A stretch of 64,000 bases of DNA from Ruegeria sp. HKCCSA071 (GCF_017872555.1 NZ_JAEDOX010000001.1:186001-250000); one strand, 5' to 3'; numbered from the stretch's first letter, positions 7,926-17,274 are shown. Made by a program: numbers and translations. The notes: generated by a model from the sequence alone, not told the origin.

Positions 7926-9149
7926 TTACTGACCGCGTGCCGCTGTGAGTTCTACGGATACTGCGACGGTAAAGCCCAGCGAGTCTTCGGTAGGCTGCGA
8001 TGTGCCTACATCAAACTCCAGCCGGTTAAGCTCGATTGTGCCCGCCATGGTGGCTGTGTCGCCCTGAAGATCCAGCGAGAAGGGCAAAACGACATCGATC
8101 GACTTGTCGCGAATTGTAAGCGGACCGCGCGCCTCGTAACCATTTTCGGTTTTATAAAGGTCGGCTTTGAACTGAGCAGTCGGGAACCGGGCGTTGTCGA
8201 AGAAATCCGGTCCCATGGCCTGATCGGTTACGGTTCCAAGACTAAGCGAGCTGATGGCTATCGTGACATCGACAGACCCTGCCGGGCCCGGCTCTGTGGG
8301 TTCGTCAAAAGTAATTGCGGCCGTCCAGTCCGAAAACGAACCTGTGACGGGGCTATTCAGTTGCGAAATCGTAATCGACAACGTGCCGTTCTGAACCTGC
8401 CATTCGGATTGAACCTCGGTCAGTTGGACATCCGGTGCTTCACCTACGTTAGGGGTAAGCTTACCCGTTGCCCAGCCTCCGGTGACGACGACACCCCAGA
8501 CCACCAATGCGGCGACGGCTGGAATCAGTGAATGGGTTTGATGTGGTGGTTCCGGCACATCAGACAGGCCCGGTAACATCCGGCGCAATGTGCCGTCCTT
8601 GTCGATGATGTGATGTTTCAGCGCACCTGCAACGTGCAGGACAAGGGAAACGACCAGAACCCACATGAAAAGCCAGTGCAGAACCCCTGTTACCTCGGCC
8701 ACGGCGGTGGATTTCGGTACAAAAGGCAGGTTTTGGCCGAAGGGCCAAAGGATTGGGGCAAAGCCTTCGGTCGCGGCGTGGTGAATCCAGCCGGTCAGCG
8801 GCACAAGGACCAGCGAACCGTAAAGCAGCCAGTGGACGGTTTCAGCGGCAAAGGCTTCGGGCTTGTTGTCAGCATTCAGAAGGCCGGGCTTGGTTTGCGT
8901 GAACGCCCAAAGAATGCGGGCCAATGCCACGAAGAAAACGGTAACCCCCACGGTTTTATGCAATGAGAACACGCGCGCCGCACGGGCAATTTCCAACTCG
9001 GTAGGGGCCGTTGCCGAGTGCAGGACCGCATGCGCCAGATTATCTGCGACCCAGCCGAGGGGCAAAGCCGTGAAGATCAGCAACGCGGTCAGCCAATGAA
9101 ACGTCTTTGCGATGCTGCCGTAGCTTGAAAAGGAATTGGTCGATTGCAT
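7926..9149 (-). CDS. Cytochrome b561 domain fused to a YceI domain
   Basis: Inner-membrane di-haem cytochrome b561 fused to a periplasmic YceI domain. With the ATG at 9149 the protein has 408 residues. Four membrane helices with the family's haem-ligand histidines (TFHWLTAL, LHKTVGV, VHWLLYG, VLHWLFM/LHVAGALKHH) fill about residues 10-190. A fifth hydrophobic segment (about 220-242) leads to a YceI domain at about 260-405. Upstream in-frame ATG codons add a Cys-rich stretch without family character, so they were not used. Such fusions are known in alphaproteobacteria. A role in electron transfer to a ligand carried by YceI is inference. Confidence 0.85.
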   Translation of the reverse strand: MQSTNSFSSYGSIAKTFHWLTALLIFTALPLGWVADNLAHAVLHSATAPTELEIARAARVFSLHKTVGVTVFFVALARILWAFTQTKPGLLNADNKPEAFAAETVHWLLYGSLVLVPLTGWIHHAATEGFAPILWPFGQNLPFVPKSTAVAEVTGVLHWLFMWVLVVSLVLHVAGALKHHIIDKDGTLRRMLPGLSDVPEPPHQTHSLIPAVAALVVWGVVVTGGWATGKLTPNVGEAPDVQLTEVQSEWQVQNGTLSITISQLNSPVTGSFSDWTAAITFDEPTEPGPAGSVDVTIAISSLSLGTVTDQAMGPDFFDNARFPTAQFKADLYKTENGYEARGPLTIRDKSIDVVLPFSLDLQGDTATMAGTIELNRLEFDVGTSQPTEDSLGFTVAVSVELTAARGQ

Positions 9150-9323
9150 ATGTCGGGCGCTCCGGGATTCTAGGGTGTGCCCAAGGTAAAGCCGGATGAA
9201 ACAGACACAAGTGAGCGCGGGTGCACACAAAAGGTGCCAGAATGCAGAAAGCAGGCAATGCTTGTGCCAGACGGTCAGTCAGTTTACACCCCGCCGCAAC
9301 CTGACACCATCCATGAGGTTGCA

Positions 9324-10262
9324 ATGACACTCGCGTTCGTTTTCCCGGGGCAAGGCGCCCAGACCATAGGTATGGGCAAAGCTCTGGCTGAGGCCTACCC
9401 GGCGGCTCAGGCCATCTTCGATGAGGTGGACGACGCGTTGGGTGAGAAGTTGAGCAGCCTGATCTGGGACGGCGATATTGCTGACCTGACACTGACCCAG
9501 AATGCACAACCCGCGTTGATGGCAACGTCGATGGCAGCCATGCGCGCTTTGGAAGCCGAAGGCGTATCTGTCAGCAAGGCGGCTTTTGTGGCGGGGCATT
9601 CACTGGGTGAATACTCGGCTCTGGCCGCGGCGGGTGCCTTGTCTGTTGCAGATACTGCGCGTCTGTTGCGCACCCGTGGTCAGGCCATGCAAAGCGCCGT
9701 ACCCGTGGGCGAGGGGGCCATGGCCGCCATTCTGGGGCTGGATCTGGAGGCCGTGCGCGCCGTGGCGGAAGAAGCCGCACAGGGCGAGGTCTGTCAGGCC
9801 GCAAATGACAACGATCCCACACAGGTCGTCGTGTCGGGTTCAAAAGCGGCTGTCGAACGCGCTGCCGAGATCGCCAAGGAAAAAGGTGCAAAACGTGCCG
9901 TTATGTTGCCGGTAAGTGCTCCATTTCACTGTGCGCTGATGAAACCTGCTGCAGATGTAATGGCAGAAGCGCTTGCTGCCGTCGAAATTAAGGCCCCTGT
10001 CGTACCTTTGGTGGCCAATGTGCGCGCCGAGGCTGTCAGCGACCCGGATCTGATCCGTCAATTGCTGGTCGAGCAGGTGACGGGTTCGGTTCGCTGGCGG
10101 GAAAGCGTGCAATATATGGCGGCTCAAGGCGTGACTGAAACATGGGAAATCGGCGCTGGCAAAGCGCTGTCCGGTATGATCCGCAAGATCGATCGCGAAA
10201 TCGCGGGCAAGGCTGTGGGCACACCGGAAGACGTCCAGAAGGCCATTCAGGCCGAATCGTAA
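9324..10262 (+). CDS. fabD: Malonyl-CoA:ACP transacylase
   Basis: Transfers malonate from CoA to acyl carrier protein to supply the elongation steps of type II fatty-acid synthesis. The 312-residue protein starts MTLAFVFPGQGAQ, contains the nucleophile motif GHSLGEYSAL (S93), and later shows SAPFHCALM with the catalytic His. The start at 9324 is supported by a GAGG ribosome site and family N-terminus; the longer open frame upstream adds about 49 unrelated residues. It is first in the fab cluster, 42 bp before fabG. Confidence 0.95.
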   Translation: MTLAFVFPGQGAQTIGMGKALAEAYPAAQAIFDEVDDALGEKLSSLIWDGDIADLTLTQNAQPALMATSMAAMRALEAEGVSVSKAAFVAGHSLGEYSALAAAGALSVADTARLLRTRGQAMQSAVPVGEGAMAAILGLDLEAVRAVAEEAAQGEVCQAANDNDPTQVVVSGSKAAVERAAEIAKEKGAKRAVMLPVSAPFHCALMKPAADVMAEALAAVEIKAPVVPLVANVRAEAVSDPDLIRQLLVEQVTGSVRWRESVQYMAAQGVTETWEIGAGKALSGMIRKIDREIAGKAVGTPEDVQKAIQAES

Positions 10263-10304
10263 GCTCAATTCGCGTTGTAACCGACGCAGCAAGAGGGAAA
10301 CCGA

Positions 10305-11042
10305 ATGTTTGATTTAACAGGTAAGAATGCGCTGATCACCGGTGCTTCGGGCGGTATCGGAGGCCACATCGCACGTGCGTTGCATTGCGCAGGTGCAACG
10401 GTTGGGTTGTCCGGTACACGCGTTGAACCGCTTCAGGCTCTGGCCGACGAACTGGGTGAACGCGCGCATGTTCTGCCCTGCAATTTAAGCGATCCGGAAG
10501 CCGTGGAAGCGTTGCCAAAGCAAGCGGCCGAGGCGATGGGATCGGTGGATATTCTTGTAAACAACGCCGGAATCACCCGCGACAACCTGTTCATGCGCAT
10601 GTCTGATGAGGAATGGCAAAGCGTCATTGACGTGAACATGACCTCGACCATGAAACTGTGCAAAGGTGTGATCCGGGGCATGATGAAGGCGCGCTGGGGC
10701 CGGATCGTCAATGTCTCGTCCGTGGTGGCCGCAATCGGCAATCCGGGGCAGGCGAACTATGCAGCGTCGAAGGCCGGTATGATCGGGTTTTCCAAGGCTT
10801 TGGCCCACGAAGTCGCGACCCGCGGAATTACTGTGAATGCCGTGGCACCTGGATTTATCACGACGGCAATGACCGAAAAACTGACCGAGGAACAAAAAAA
10901 GGGTCTGTTGCTCAAGGTTCCGGCCGGGCGCATGGGCGATCCGGAAGAAATTGCAGCTGCGGTTCTGTATCTTTCCAGCCCCGAAGCGGGCTATGTTACC
11001 GGAAGCACCTTGCATGTAAATGGCGGTATGGCCATGTTGTGA
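10305..11042 (+). CDS. fabG: 3-oxoacyl-ACP reductase
   Basis: NADPH-dependent short-chain dehydrogenase that reduces 3-oxoacyl-ACP. The 245 residues include the cofactor motif TGASGGIG (12-19), NNAG at 86-89, N110, a serine pair at 138-139, and the catalytic Y152-x3-K156. An AGAGGG ribosome site precedes the ATG. It lies between fabD and acpP in the standard bacterial order, which supports fabG over other SDR enzymes. Confidence 0.95.
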   Translation: MFDLTGKNALITGASGGIGGHIARALHCAGATVGLSGTRVEPLQALADELGERAHVLPCNLSDPEAVEALPKQAAEAMGSVDILVNNAGITRDNLFMRMSDEEWQSVIDVNMTSTMKLCKGVIRGMMKARWGRIVNVSSVVAAIGNPGQANYAASKAGMIGFSKALAHEVATRGITVNAVAPGFITTAMTEKLTEEQKKGLLLKVPAGRMGDPEEIAAAVLYLSSPEAGYVTGSTLHVNGGMAML

Positions 11043-11214
11043 GCGCGACAGGGGCAAGTGCGAAAGCGTTTGCCTCTTGCGTCGACTATGCTATAGGCGG
11101 CGCATCTATGCGGGGCCGGTCGTTCAGGTCGGCCTTCTATTTCCCGGTTCGCCGGGACCGAAACCGCCCAAAACGGGCAAACCAAAGCCAACCCGTGCGG
11201 GCAAGGGCAGAATC

Positions 11215-11227
11215 GGGCGGACCGCCC
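11215..11227. repeat. GC-rich palindrome upstream of acpP
   Basis: GGGCGG-A-CCGCCC lies 23 bases before the acpP ATG in a 207-bp gap that probably carries the separate acpP promoter. It may be a structural element of the leader. Confidence 0.35.
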
Positions 11228-11249
11228 TGTAAAGGAATGAGGAATAGAC

Positions 11250-11483
11250 ATGAGCGACGTCGCAGATCGCGTTAAGAAGATCGTTGTTGAGCACCTGGGT
11301 GTTGAAGAAGATAAAGTCGTGGAAAACGCGTCCTTCATCGACGATCTGGGCGCAGACAGCCTGGACACTGTTGAGCTGGTCATGGCCTTCGAAGAAGAGT
11401 TCGGCATCGAGATCCCCGATGACGCAGCCGAGACCATCCAGACCTTTGGCGACGCCGTCAAGTTCATCAGCGAAGCGTCCTAA
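11250..11483 (+). CDS. acpP: Acyl carrier protein
   Basis: Carries growing acyl chains on a 4'-phosphopantetheine arm. The 77-residue acidic protein has the [10 protein letters not shown] motif with S37 as attachment site. It has a gap of 207 bp after fabG and its own terminator, so it can be transcribed strongly by itself. It would also be a plausible acyl donor for the LuxI protein in this window. Confidence 0.97.
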   Translation: MSDVADRVKKIVVEHLGVEEDKVVENASFIDDLGADSLDTVELVMAFEEEFGIEIPDDAAETIQTFGDAVKFISEAS

Positions 11484-11504
11484 GCGTTTCTTTCTGATCA
11501 AAAT

Positions 11505-11538
11505 CGGCGCTTCCGGGCAACGGGGGCGCCGTTTTTTT
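11505..11538 (+). terminator. Terminator after acpP
   Basis: Arms cggcgc / gcgccg are followed by seven T residues, 21 bases after the acpP stop. Confidence 0.85.
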
Positions 11539-11621
11539 ATGCCTGCCCGAATTTCGGGCTTGCGTGGCTATTGTGGCCTGCGCACTGTTTCCACTGAGGC
11601 AAAACTCAAAGTGGACAGGGC

Positions 11622-12161
11622 ATGATAAGATCCACTCCGATGATAAATACCGCGCGTTTGACGCTGTGCGCCATGCGCCCAGAGGATTTTGACCGGTTCG
11701 CGGAAATCTGGCGTAACCCTTGCGTCGTGCAGCATATCGGCGGTTCTCCCCGATCGCGTGGCGAAGCGTGGGATTCGTTCTTGCGTAATGCGGGGCATTG
11801 GCAGATGGCCGGTTTTGGTCAGTGGGGCGTAATGCAGCAATCGAATCGTACGCTGATCGGGCAAGCCGGATTCTTCTATAGCAATCGACGCATGGGCGAG
11901 GATTTCGACGGCTTCCCCGAGGCAGGGTGGGTACTGGTCCCCGAAGCACAAGGGCAGGGATTGGGATACGAGGCCGCCAAGGCTGCGCATGACTGGTTTG
12001 ACCGGGTGATTCCCGGACCGTTGGTCGCGATGATAAACGCATCGAACGCGTCTTCGCAGAAACTCGCCAAAAAGCTTGGCTATGTTCTGATGCGGGAAGG
12101 GGTGTATAATGAAACCCCGGTGCATTTGTTAAGGCGCAACGGACCGCCAGCCCGCGCGTAA
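11622..12161 (+). CDS. GNAT-family N-acetyltransferase (RimJ/RimL-like)
   Basis: Acetyl-CoA-dependent N-acetyltransferase of the GNAT_3 group; substrate unknown. The 179-residue protein opens with a TARLTLCAMRPEDF block and holds the acetyl-CoA-binding motif A at about 100-125 (GWVLVPEAQGQGLGYEAA, with the Q/GxGxG/A loop), followed by NASNASSQKLAKKLGY, the motif-B region typical of RimJ-like enzymes. A start at 11640 is also possible. It lies between acpP and fabF, where relatives usually have no gene. Confidence 0.85.
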   Translation: MIRSTPMINTARLTLCAMRPEDFDRFAEIWRNPCVVQHIGGSPRSRGEAWDSFLRNAGHWQMAGFGQWGVMQQSNRTLIGQAGFFYSNRRMGEDFDGFPEAGWVLVPEAQGQGLGYEAAKAAHDWFDRVIPGPLVAMINASNASSQKLAKKLGYVLMREGVYNETPVHLLRRNGPPARA

Positions 12162-12283
12162 ATTCGCCACTTAATCAGTATGCCGCAAAATGGCCAAACT
12201 GTGCCGATCCCGGAGATTTCGGGCGGGCATTCCAGTTGTATGGTGCCGGGGATTTCAAAACGATTGAGCGGAGGACCGAGCTC

Positions 12284-13027
12284 ATGAGGATTTACCCCAC
12301 GATGGAACTGCAGAACGGCCGGTGTGTCTCACTGGACAAAGGTCGTCTGGATGATGCGATGATCTGGCACGTGAATCCGGTAGATACCGCACGGAGCTGG
12401 GCAGAGGCGGGTGCCGAATGGATGCACCTGACGGATTTCGACGCGATCGAGGGCAAGGATACCAACGCGCAGCTGGTCGAAGATATCATTCGCAAGGCCG
12501 AGATTCCGGTGCAGTTGGCGGGTGGCATGCGCACGCGCGAACAGATTGAGCGCTGGATCGACAAGGGCGCGGGCCGCGTTGTGGTTGGCACGCTGGCCGC
12601 GCGCGAACCGAACCTGGTTAAGGAACTGGCCAAGCTTTACCCGGATCAGATCGTGCTGTCGGTTGATGTGTGGCAAGGCCTTGTCATGACTGACGGCTGG
12701 CGCAGCCAAAGTGCATTCACGCCCGAAGCCTTTATTGATGCGTTCGGCGATGCGCCCTTTGCCGCTATCGTGGTAACCGACATCGACAGTGACATGGAAG
12801 ATGTCGAGGCACAGCTTGGTCTGATTTCGCGGCTGGCAAACCATTCGCGTACCCCGGTGATTGCCAGCGGTGTCGTGCGCACAGCAGACGATATCTCGCG
12901 GCTGGCATACATCCCCAATATCTCGGGCGCGATTGTCGGGCGTGCGTTGTTCCGCAAGACACTGGACTTGGCCACAGCGCTTGAAACTGCCAAATCGGCC
13001 CACGAGCCGGTCGCGCAGTTTCAGTAA
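12284..13027 (+). CDS. HisA-like TIM-barrel protein with altered active site
   Basis: A 247-residue (beta/alpha)8 barrel clearly related to HisA (ProFAR isomerase of histidine synthesis). The start at 12284 has a GGAGG site and the family N-terminus. HisA normally uses Asp8 and a second Asp near residue 127. Here residue 8 is Glu (RIYPTMEL), while D128 (SVDVWQG) and T165 (VVTDID) remain. The first phosphate-binding GGG loop reads LAGG (78-81), and the second GG reads GV (196-197). These changes suggest a paralogue with changed chemistry or substrate, not the histidine-pathway enzyme. It is followed by a terminator and by fabF. Exact role unknown. Confidence 0.8.
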   Translation: MRIYPTMELQNGRCVSLDKGRLDDAMIWHVNPVDTARSWAEAGAEWMHLTDFDAIEGKDTNAQLVEDIIRKAEIPVQLAGGMRTREQIERWIDKGAGRVVVGTLAAREPNLVKELAKLYPDQIVLSVDVWQGLVMTDGWRSQSAFTPEAFIDAFGDAPFAAIVVTDIDSDMEDVEAQLGLISRLANHSRTPVIASGVVRTADDISRLAYIPNISGAIVGRALFRKTLDLATALETAKSAHEPVAQFQ

Positions 13028-13033
13028 GCAACT

Positions 13034-13070
13034 CCGCCCTTTCGGCTGGACGCGCGAAGGGGCGGTTTTT
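13034..13070 (+). terminator. Terminator after the HisA-like gene
   Basis: An imperfect GC-rich stem (ccgccctttcg / cgaaggggcgg) is followed by five T residues, seven bases after the stop. It implies that fabF has its own promoter in the following gap. Confidence 0.75.
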
Positions 13071-13207
13071 GACAAGCGTCGAATTTCCGGTTTCCTTGGG
13101 AAATCGGCGGCAGGACGCCAGAGCGGAAAGAACCGTTGCTCTTGCCCCCGCACCCCGGGCCGGGGTATGAGCGGTTCTCATAAGAGGAAGCAGGCAAGAG
13201 GCACTTC

Positions 13208-14473
13208 ATGCGCAGAGTCGTTGTAACCGGTCTTGGATTGGTCACTCCTTTGGCCAGCGGGGTCGAGGAAACCTGGTCGCGGCTGCTGGACGGAGAGTCC
13301 GGTGCAGGCCCAATCACGCATTTCGATGCAGAGGCAAGCGGGGTCGCAACGACCTACGCCTGCGAGGTGCCGCGCGGCGACGGAACCAACGGGACCTTCA
13401 ATCCCGATGACTGGATGCCGCTGAAAGAGCAGCGCAAGATCGAGGACTTTATCCTGTATTCCATCGCGGCCGCAGAAATGGCCTGTAAGGATGCAGGCTG
13501 GCTGCCGGAAGACGAAGAATCGCGCTTGCGGACCGGTGTTCTGATTGGCTCGGGCATTGGTGGTCTGGGATCGATTGCCAATACTGCGAACCTGATCCGC
13601 GACAAAGGTCCGCGTCGGGTATCGCCGTTCTTTATTCCGGGCGCACTGATCAACCTGGCCTCGGGTCAGGTATCAATCCTTCACGGGTTCAAAGGGCCGA
13701 ACCACTCGGTCGTGACCGCATGTTCAACCGGTGCGCACGCAATCGGCGACGCCAGCCGCATCATCCGGGCGGGTGACGCGGATGTCATGGTGGCAGGTGG
13801 TGGCGAGGGCTGCATCTGCGAGATCGGTATTGCCGGGTTCAACGCATGTAAAGCGCTATCGACCAAATACGCAGATAATCCCAAGGCTGCCAGCCGACCC
13901 TATGACGTGGACCGTGACGGTTTCGTGATGGGCGAGGGTGCCGGCATCGTGGTTCTGGAAGATTACGAACACGCCAAGGCGCGTGGTGCCAAGATCTACG
14001 CAGAGGTGCTGGGCTATGGTATGTCGGGCGACGCCTATCACATCACCGCCCCGTCCGAGGATGGCGACGGGGCCGAACGCTCCATGAGAGCCGCGTTGCG
14101 CAGCGCCGGGCTGGAGCCGAAAGACCTAGATTACATCAACGCGCATGGCACCTCGACCATGGCGGACACGATCGAACTGGGCGCGGTTGAGCGCCTGTTG
14201 GGCGAGCATGCCGGGAATGCGACGATGAGTTCGACCAAGTCGGCAACCGGTCACTTGCTGGGTGCTGCGGGTGCGATTGAGGCAATATTCTCAATCCTGG
14301 CAATCCGCGATCAGGTCGCACCGCCAACAATCAACTTGGACAACCCGGCTGTTGAAACTCCGATTGATCTTGCCCCCAATGCCAAGCGCGAGCGTGAAAT
14401 CAATGTGGCGCTGTCGAACTCGTTCGGGTTTGGTGGAACCAATGCCAGCGTGATCTTCGGAAAGGTCAATTAA
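13208..14473 (+). CDS. fabF: 3-oxoacyl-ACP synthase II
   Basis: Condensing enzyme that elongates acyl-ACP with malonyl-ACP. The 421-residue thiolase-fold protein has the nucleophile C172 in TACSTGAHAIG, and the catalytic histidines in NAHGTSTMADT and KSATGHLLGAAG, with the glycine-rich SNSFGFGGTNAS near the end. An AGAGG ribosome site precedes the ATG. The stop codon abuts the mltG start, so the two are cotranscribed. Confidence 0.96.
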   Translation: MRRVVVTGLGLVTPLASGVEETWSRLLDGESGAGPITHFDAEASGVATTYACEVPRGDGTNGTFNPDDWMPLKEQRKIEDFILYSIAAAEMACKDAGWLPEDEESRLRTGVLIGSGIGGLGSIANTANLIRDKGPRRVSPFFIPGALINLASGQVSILHGFKGPNHSVVTACSTGAHAIGDASRIIRAGDADVMVAGGGEGCICEIGIAGFNACKALSTKYADNPKAASRPYDVDRDGFVMGEGAGIVVLEDYEHAKARGAKIYAEVLGYGMSGDAYHITAPSEDGDGAERSMRAALRSAGLEPKDLDYINAHGTSTMADTIELGAVERLLGEHAGNATMSSTKSATGHLLGAAGAIEAIFSILAIRDQVAPPTINLDNPAVETPIDLAPNAKREREINVALSNSFGFGGTNASVIFGKVN

Positions 14474-15631
14474 ATGTGGCGGGCCATCGCTTCGAATGCG
14501 CTGACCATCCTGGTGGTCGGCCTGTTTCTGGTGGGCGGTCTGATCTTGTGGGGACAGTCGCAGTACAAGGCCGAAGGCCCACTTGAAACTGCGATTTGCC
14601 TTCAGGTCAAAAGCGGCTCGAACATGACACGTGTCAGTCGCGATCTGGAAGATCAGGGTGCCATTCGCAGTTCAATTCTGTTTCGGATGGCCGCTGACTA
14701 TACCGATCAGGCGCAGCGGTTGAAAGCGGGCAGCTTTCTGGTGCGCGAAGGCGCGTCGATGGCGCAGATCATCGAAGAGATTACCAGCAGCGGCGCCAGC
14801 ACTTGTGGGTCGGAAATCGAATACCGTATCGGTGTAACGCGCACCCAAACCCGCGTGCGTGAACTGGACCCGGCAACATTGGATTTTGTCGAGATTGCTT
14901 CATTTGATGCTGCAGAGGAAGAAACGCCTGATGCTTATACCGAGAAGCGCAACGAGGCTGACACGCGCTATCGGGTGTCACTGGCCGAAGGTGTGACCTC
15001 GTGGCAGGTGGTCGAGGCCCTTAAATCATTCGAAGCGCTGTCAGGTGAGGTGACCGAGATCCCGGCTGAGGGCATGTTGGCCCCGGACAGTTACGATGTT
15101 GTGGTCGGACAGGATCGCAATGCGATTTTGCAGGCCATGCAGGACAAGCAACAACTGCGGATCAATGCGGTTTGGGAAAGCCGCCAAGGCGGGTTGCCGC
15201 TGGACAGTCCGGAAGAGATGCTGATCCTTGCGTCTATCATCGAAAAGGAAACCGGTGTTCCGGAGGAACGCGGCCAGGTCGCCAGTGTGTTCGTGAACCG
15301 CCTGAAACAAGGGATGCGGTTGCAAACCGATCCGACCGTCATCTATGGCGTGACAAAGGGGCAGGGCACATTGGGTCGCGGGTTGCGGCGCAGCGAATTG
15401 AACCGTCCGACACCTTGGAACACCTATCAGATTGATGGGCTGCCCCCGACGCCGATTGCAAATCCGGGTCTGGCGAGTCTTGAAGCTGCGGTTGCGCCAG
15501 ATGACACCAACTATGTGTTCTTCGTCGCCGACGGCTCGGGCGGGCATGCGTTTGCAGAAACCCTGCAGGAGCACAATCGCAACGTTGCCAAATGGCGCGA
15601 GATCGAGGAACAGCAGAGCTCGGGGAATTAA
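14474..15631 (+). CDS. mltG: Endolytic murein transglycosylase MltG
   Basis: Inner-membrane enzyme that cuts nascent glycan strands and ends their growth. The 385-residue protein has one N-terminal membrane helix (about 7-27) and a periplasmic YceG domain. The catalytic block ASIIEKETGVPEERGQVA and the following FVNRLKQGMRLQTDPTVIYG region are conserved. Its ATG directly follows the fabF stop. The fabF-mltG pairing is a common bacterial arrangement. Confidence 0.94.
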   Translation: MWRAIASNALTILVVGLFLVGGLILWGQSQYKAEGPLETAICLQVKSGSNMTRVSRDLEDQGAIRSSILFRMAADYTDQAQRLKAGSFLVREGASMAQIIEEITSSGASTCGSEIEYRIGVTRTQTRVRELDPATLDFVEIASFDAAEEETPDAYTEKRNEADTRYRVSLAEGVTSWQVVEALKSFEALSGEVTEIPAEGMLAPDSYDVVVGQDRNAILQAMQDKQQLRINAVWESRQGGLPLDSPEEMLILASIIEKETGVPEERGQVASVFVNRLKQGMRLQTDPTVIYGVTKGQGTLGRGLRRSELNRPTPWNTYQIDGLPPTPIANPGLASLEAAVAPDDTNYVFFVADGSGGHAFAETLQEHNRNVAKWREIEEQQSSGN

Positions 15632-15659
15632 ACCCGGCGGGTTGCTGGTTTAGCTAACA

Positions 15660-15701
15660 AAAAACGCCGACGCCGGTATAGCAACTGGCGTCGGCGTTTT
15701 C
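15660..15701. terminator. Bidirectional terminator, mltG / helicase
   Basis: A 14-bp perfect stem (aaaacgccgacgcc / ggcgtcggcgtttt) with a 12-base loop lies between the convergent mltG and helicase genes. Confidence 0.88.
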
Positions 15702-15721
15702 TTTGGCAGCCTCTTCAGTCC

Positions 15722-16987
15722 TTAGGCGGCTGAGCGTCTTTTGTTGGGACGGCGCCGTTTGTTGCTGGACGGTTTCGCATCGCCGTTGGCCGGTTTGGGC
15801 TTGAACCCGCGACGGCGGTTGTTTTGACGACGTGCAGGTTGCTGAATCTCGACCCCTTCCGGCATGGTGCCGCTTGTGACGGGGATTTCAGTTTTCATCA
15901 GCTTCTGGATCTGACGCAGCAGGTCGACTTCTTCCGGAGCACAGAACGCAATCGCTTCGCCTTCGCGCCCGGCACGGGCGGTACGCCCGATACGGTGGAC
16001 GTAATTGTCGGGCACGTCGGGCAGGTCGAAGTTGATGACATAGGCGACGCCAGGGATGTCGATGCCACGCGCGGCAACGTCGGTGGCCACCAGTATGTTC
16101 ACCTCACCAGCGCGGAAGGCCTTGATCGCCCGGTCACGCTGGCCCTGGCTTTTGTTCCCGTGAATGGACGCCGCGTTGAAGCCGTCGTCCACCAGCCCTT
16201 TCATCAGCCGTTCAGCGCCGTGTTTTGTGCGGGTGAAGACCAGCGTCAGAGCATCCGCGTCCTGCGACAGGATTTCGCGCAGTTTCGACGGTTTTCCGGG
16301 TTTCGAAACAAAGTGAAGGGACTGGGTGATCTTGTCTGCGGCCTTGCCCGGAGGCGAAACCTGCACCCGCTGCGGATTGTTCAGATAGGCGCGGCTGAGC
16401 TCCTCCATCTGTTTCGGCATTGTGGCCGAGAACAGCATGGTCTGGCGGGGCGTGCCCAGTGCAGGTGCGATGCGACGCAGAGCGTGAATGAAGCCCAGGT
16501 CAAGCATCTGATCCGCTTCGTCCAACACCAGATGGCGAACCGAGCCAAGGTCAACAGCGCCCCGTTCCATCAGGTCAATCAGGCGGCCCGGGGTGGCGAC
16601 GAGAATATCGGTGCCTCGGGCAAGGAACATCACTTGTTTGTTGATCGACTGGCCACCTACAACTGTGGCGACTCGCAGCTTTGTTCCTTTGGTGAGGGTG
16701 CGCAAACTGTCGGCGATCTGGTTCACCAACTCGCGGGTGGGGGCGAGGATCAGCGCTTTGGCTGTTTTGGGATCGGGCTTGCCGGGCTGCGCCAGCAAGT
16801 GGTCGATCAGGGGCAGGCCAAAGGCCAGTGTTTTGCCGGTGCCGGTTTGGGCCAGCCCGAGGATGTCATGCCCATTCAGGGCCAGCGGAATGGCCTGGTT
16901 CTGAATCGGGGTGGGTTGTGTGAAGTTGGCGCGTTTCAACGCGTCATTCAGTGTCGGCGCAAGGCCGAGCATATCGAAGTCGAACAA
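15722..16987 (-). CDS. DEAD-box RNA helicase (RhlE-like)
   Basis: ATP-dependent RNA helicase of the RhlE/DeaD class, probably acting in RNA turnover or ribosome assembly. Numbering from a TTG start at 16987 (MFDFDMLGL, 421 residues), the Q motif PTPIQ lies at 26-30, Walker A AQTGTGKT at 46-53, DEAD at 156-159, a SAT motif near 190, and HRIGRTARAG near 330. A basic Arg/Lys/Asn-rich tail is typical for RNA binding. The TTG start is preferred because of the AAAGGA site seven bases before it; an in-frame ATG at 16972 is the alternative. Confidence 0.9.
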   Translation of the reverse strand: MFDFDMLGLAPTLNDALKRANFTQPTPIQNQAIPLALNGHDILGLAQTGTGKTLAFGLPLIDHLLAQPGKPDPKTAKALILAPTRELVNQIADSLRTLTKGTKLRVATVVGGQSINKQVMFLARGTDILVATPGRLIDLMERGAVDLGSVRHLVLDEADQMLDLGFIHALRRIAPALGTPRQTMLFSATMPKQMEELSRAYLNNPQRVQVSPPGKAADKITQSLHFVSKPGKPSKLREILSQDADALTLVFTRTKHGAERLMKGLVDDGFNAASIHGNKSQGQRDRAIKAFRAGEVNILVATDVAARGIDIPGVAYVINFDLPDVPDNYVHRIGRTARAGREGEAIAFCAPEEVDLLRQIQKLMKTEIPVTSGTMPEGVEIQQPARRQNNRRRGFKPKPANGDAKPSSNKRRRPNKRRSAA

Positions 16988-17274
16988 AAAATTATCCTTT
17001 CCGGCCCGCAGGTTAAACCGCACGAGCAGGTGGTGACTGGCCACGTTCAGTGACCGGCAGGGTTGTGCGAGACCTCGGGATGCGCGGGCGAATCCAGCGC
17101 CATCCGGCCATCGCGTAAAGAACCCTGCGTGAAGGGGAACCGGGAGTTATGTGTTGGCGCTGTGGGGCCTGAAGCCCGACGATGCTCACGCGGTGGCGCC
17201 GTGATGAGGGGCACATGAGGGTTTCGGGGGGGAATGTCAAGGACTGGTTTTGCAGCGCGCAGGACCCTGACGCG

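Noticed and set aside
15824..17053. Open frame of 409 codons on the plus strand
   Set aside because: Antisense to the DEAD-box helicase, whose motifs are complete; composition is typical of a shadow frame.
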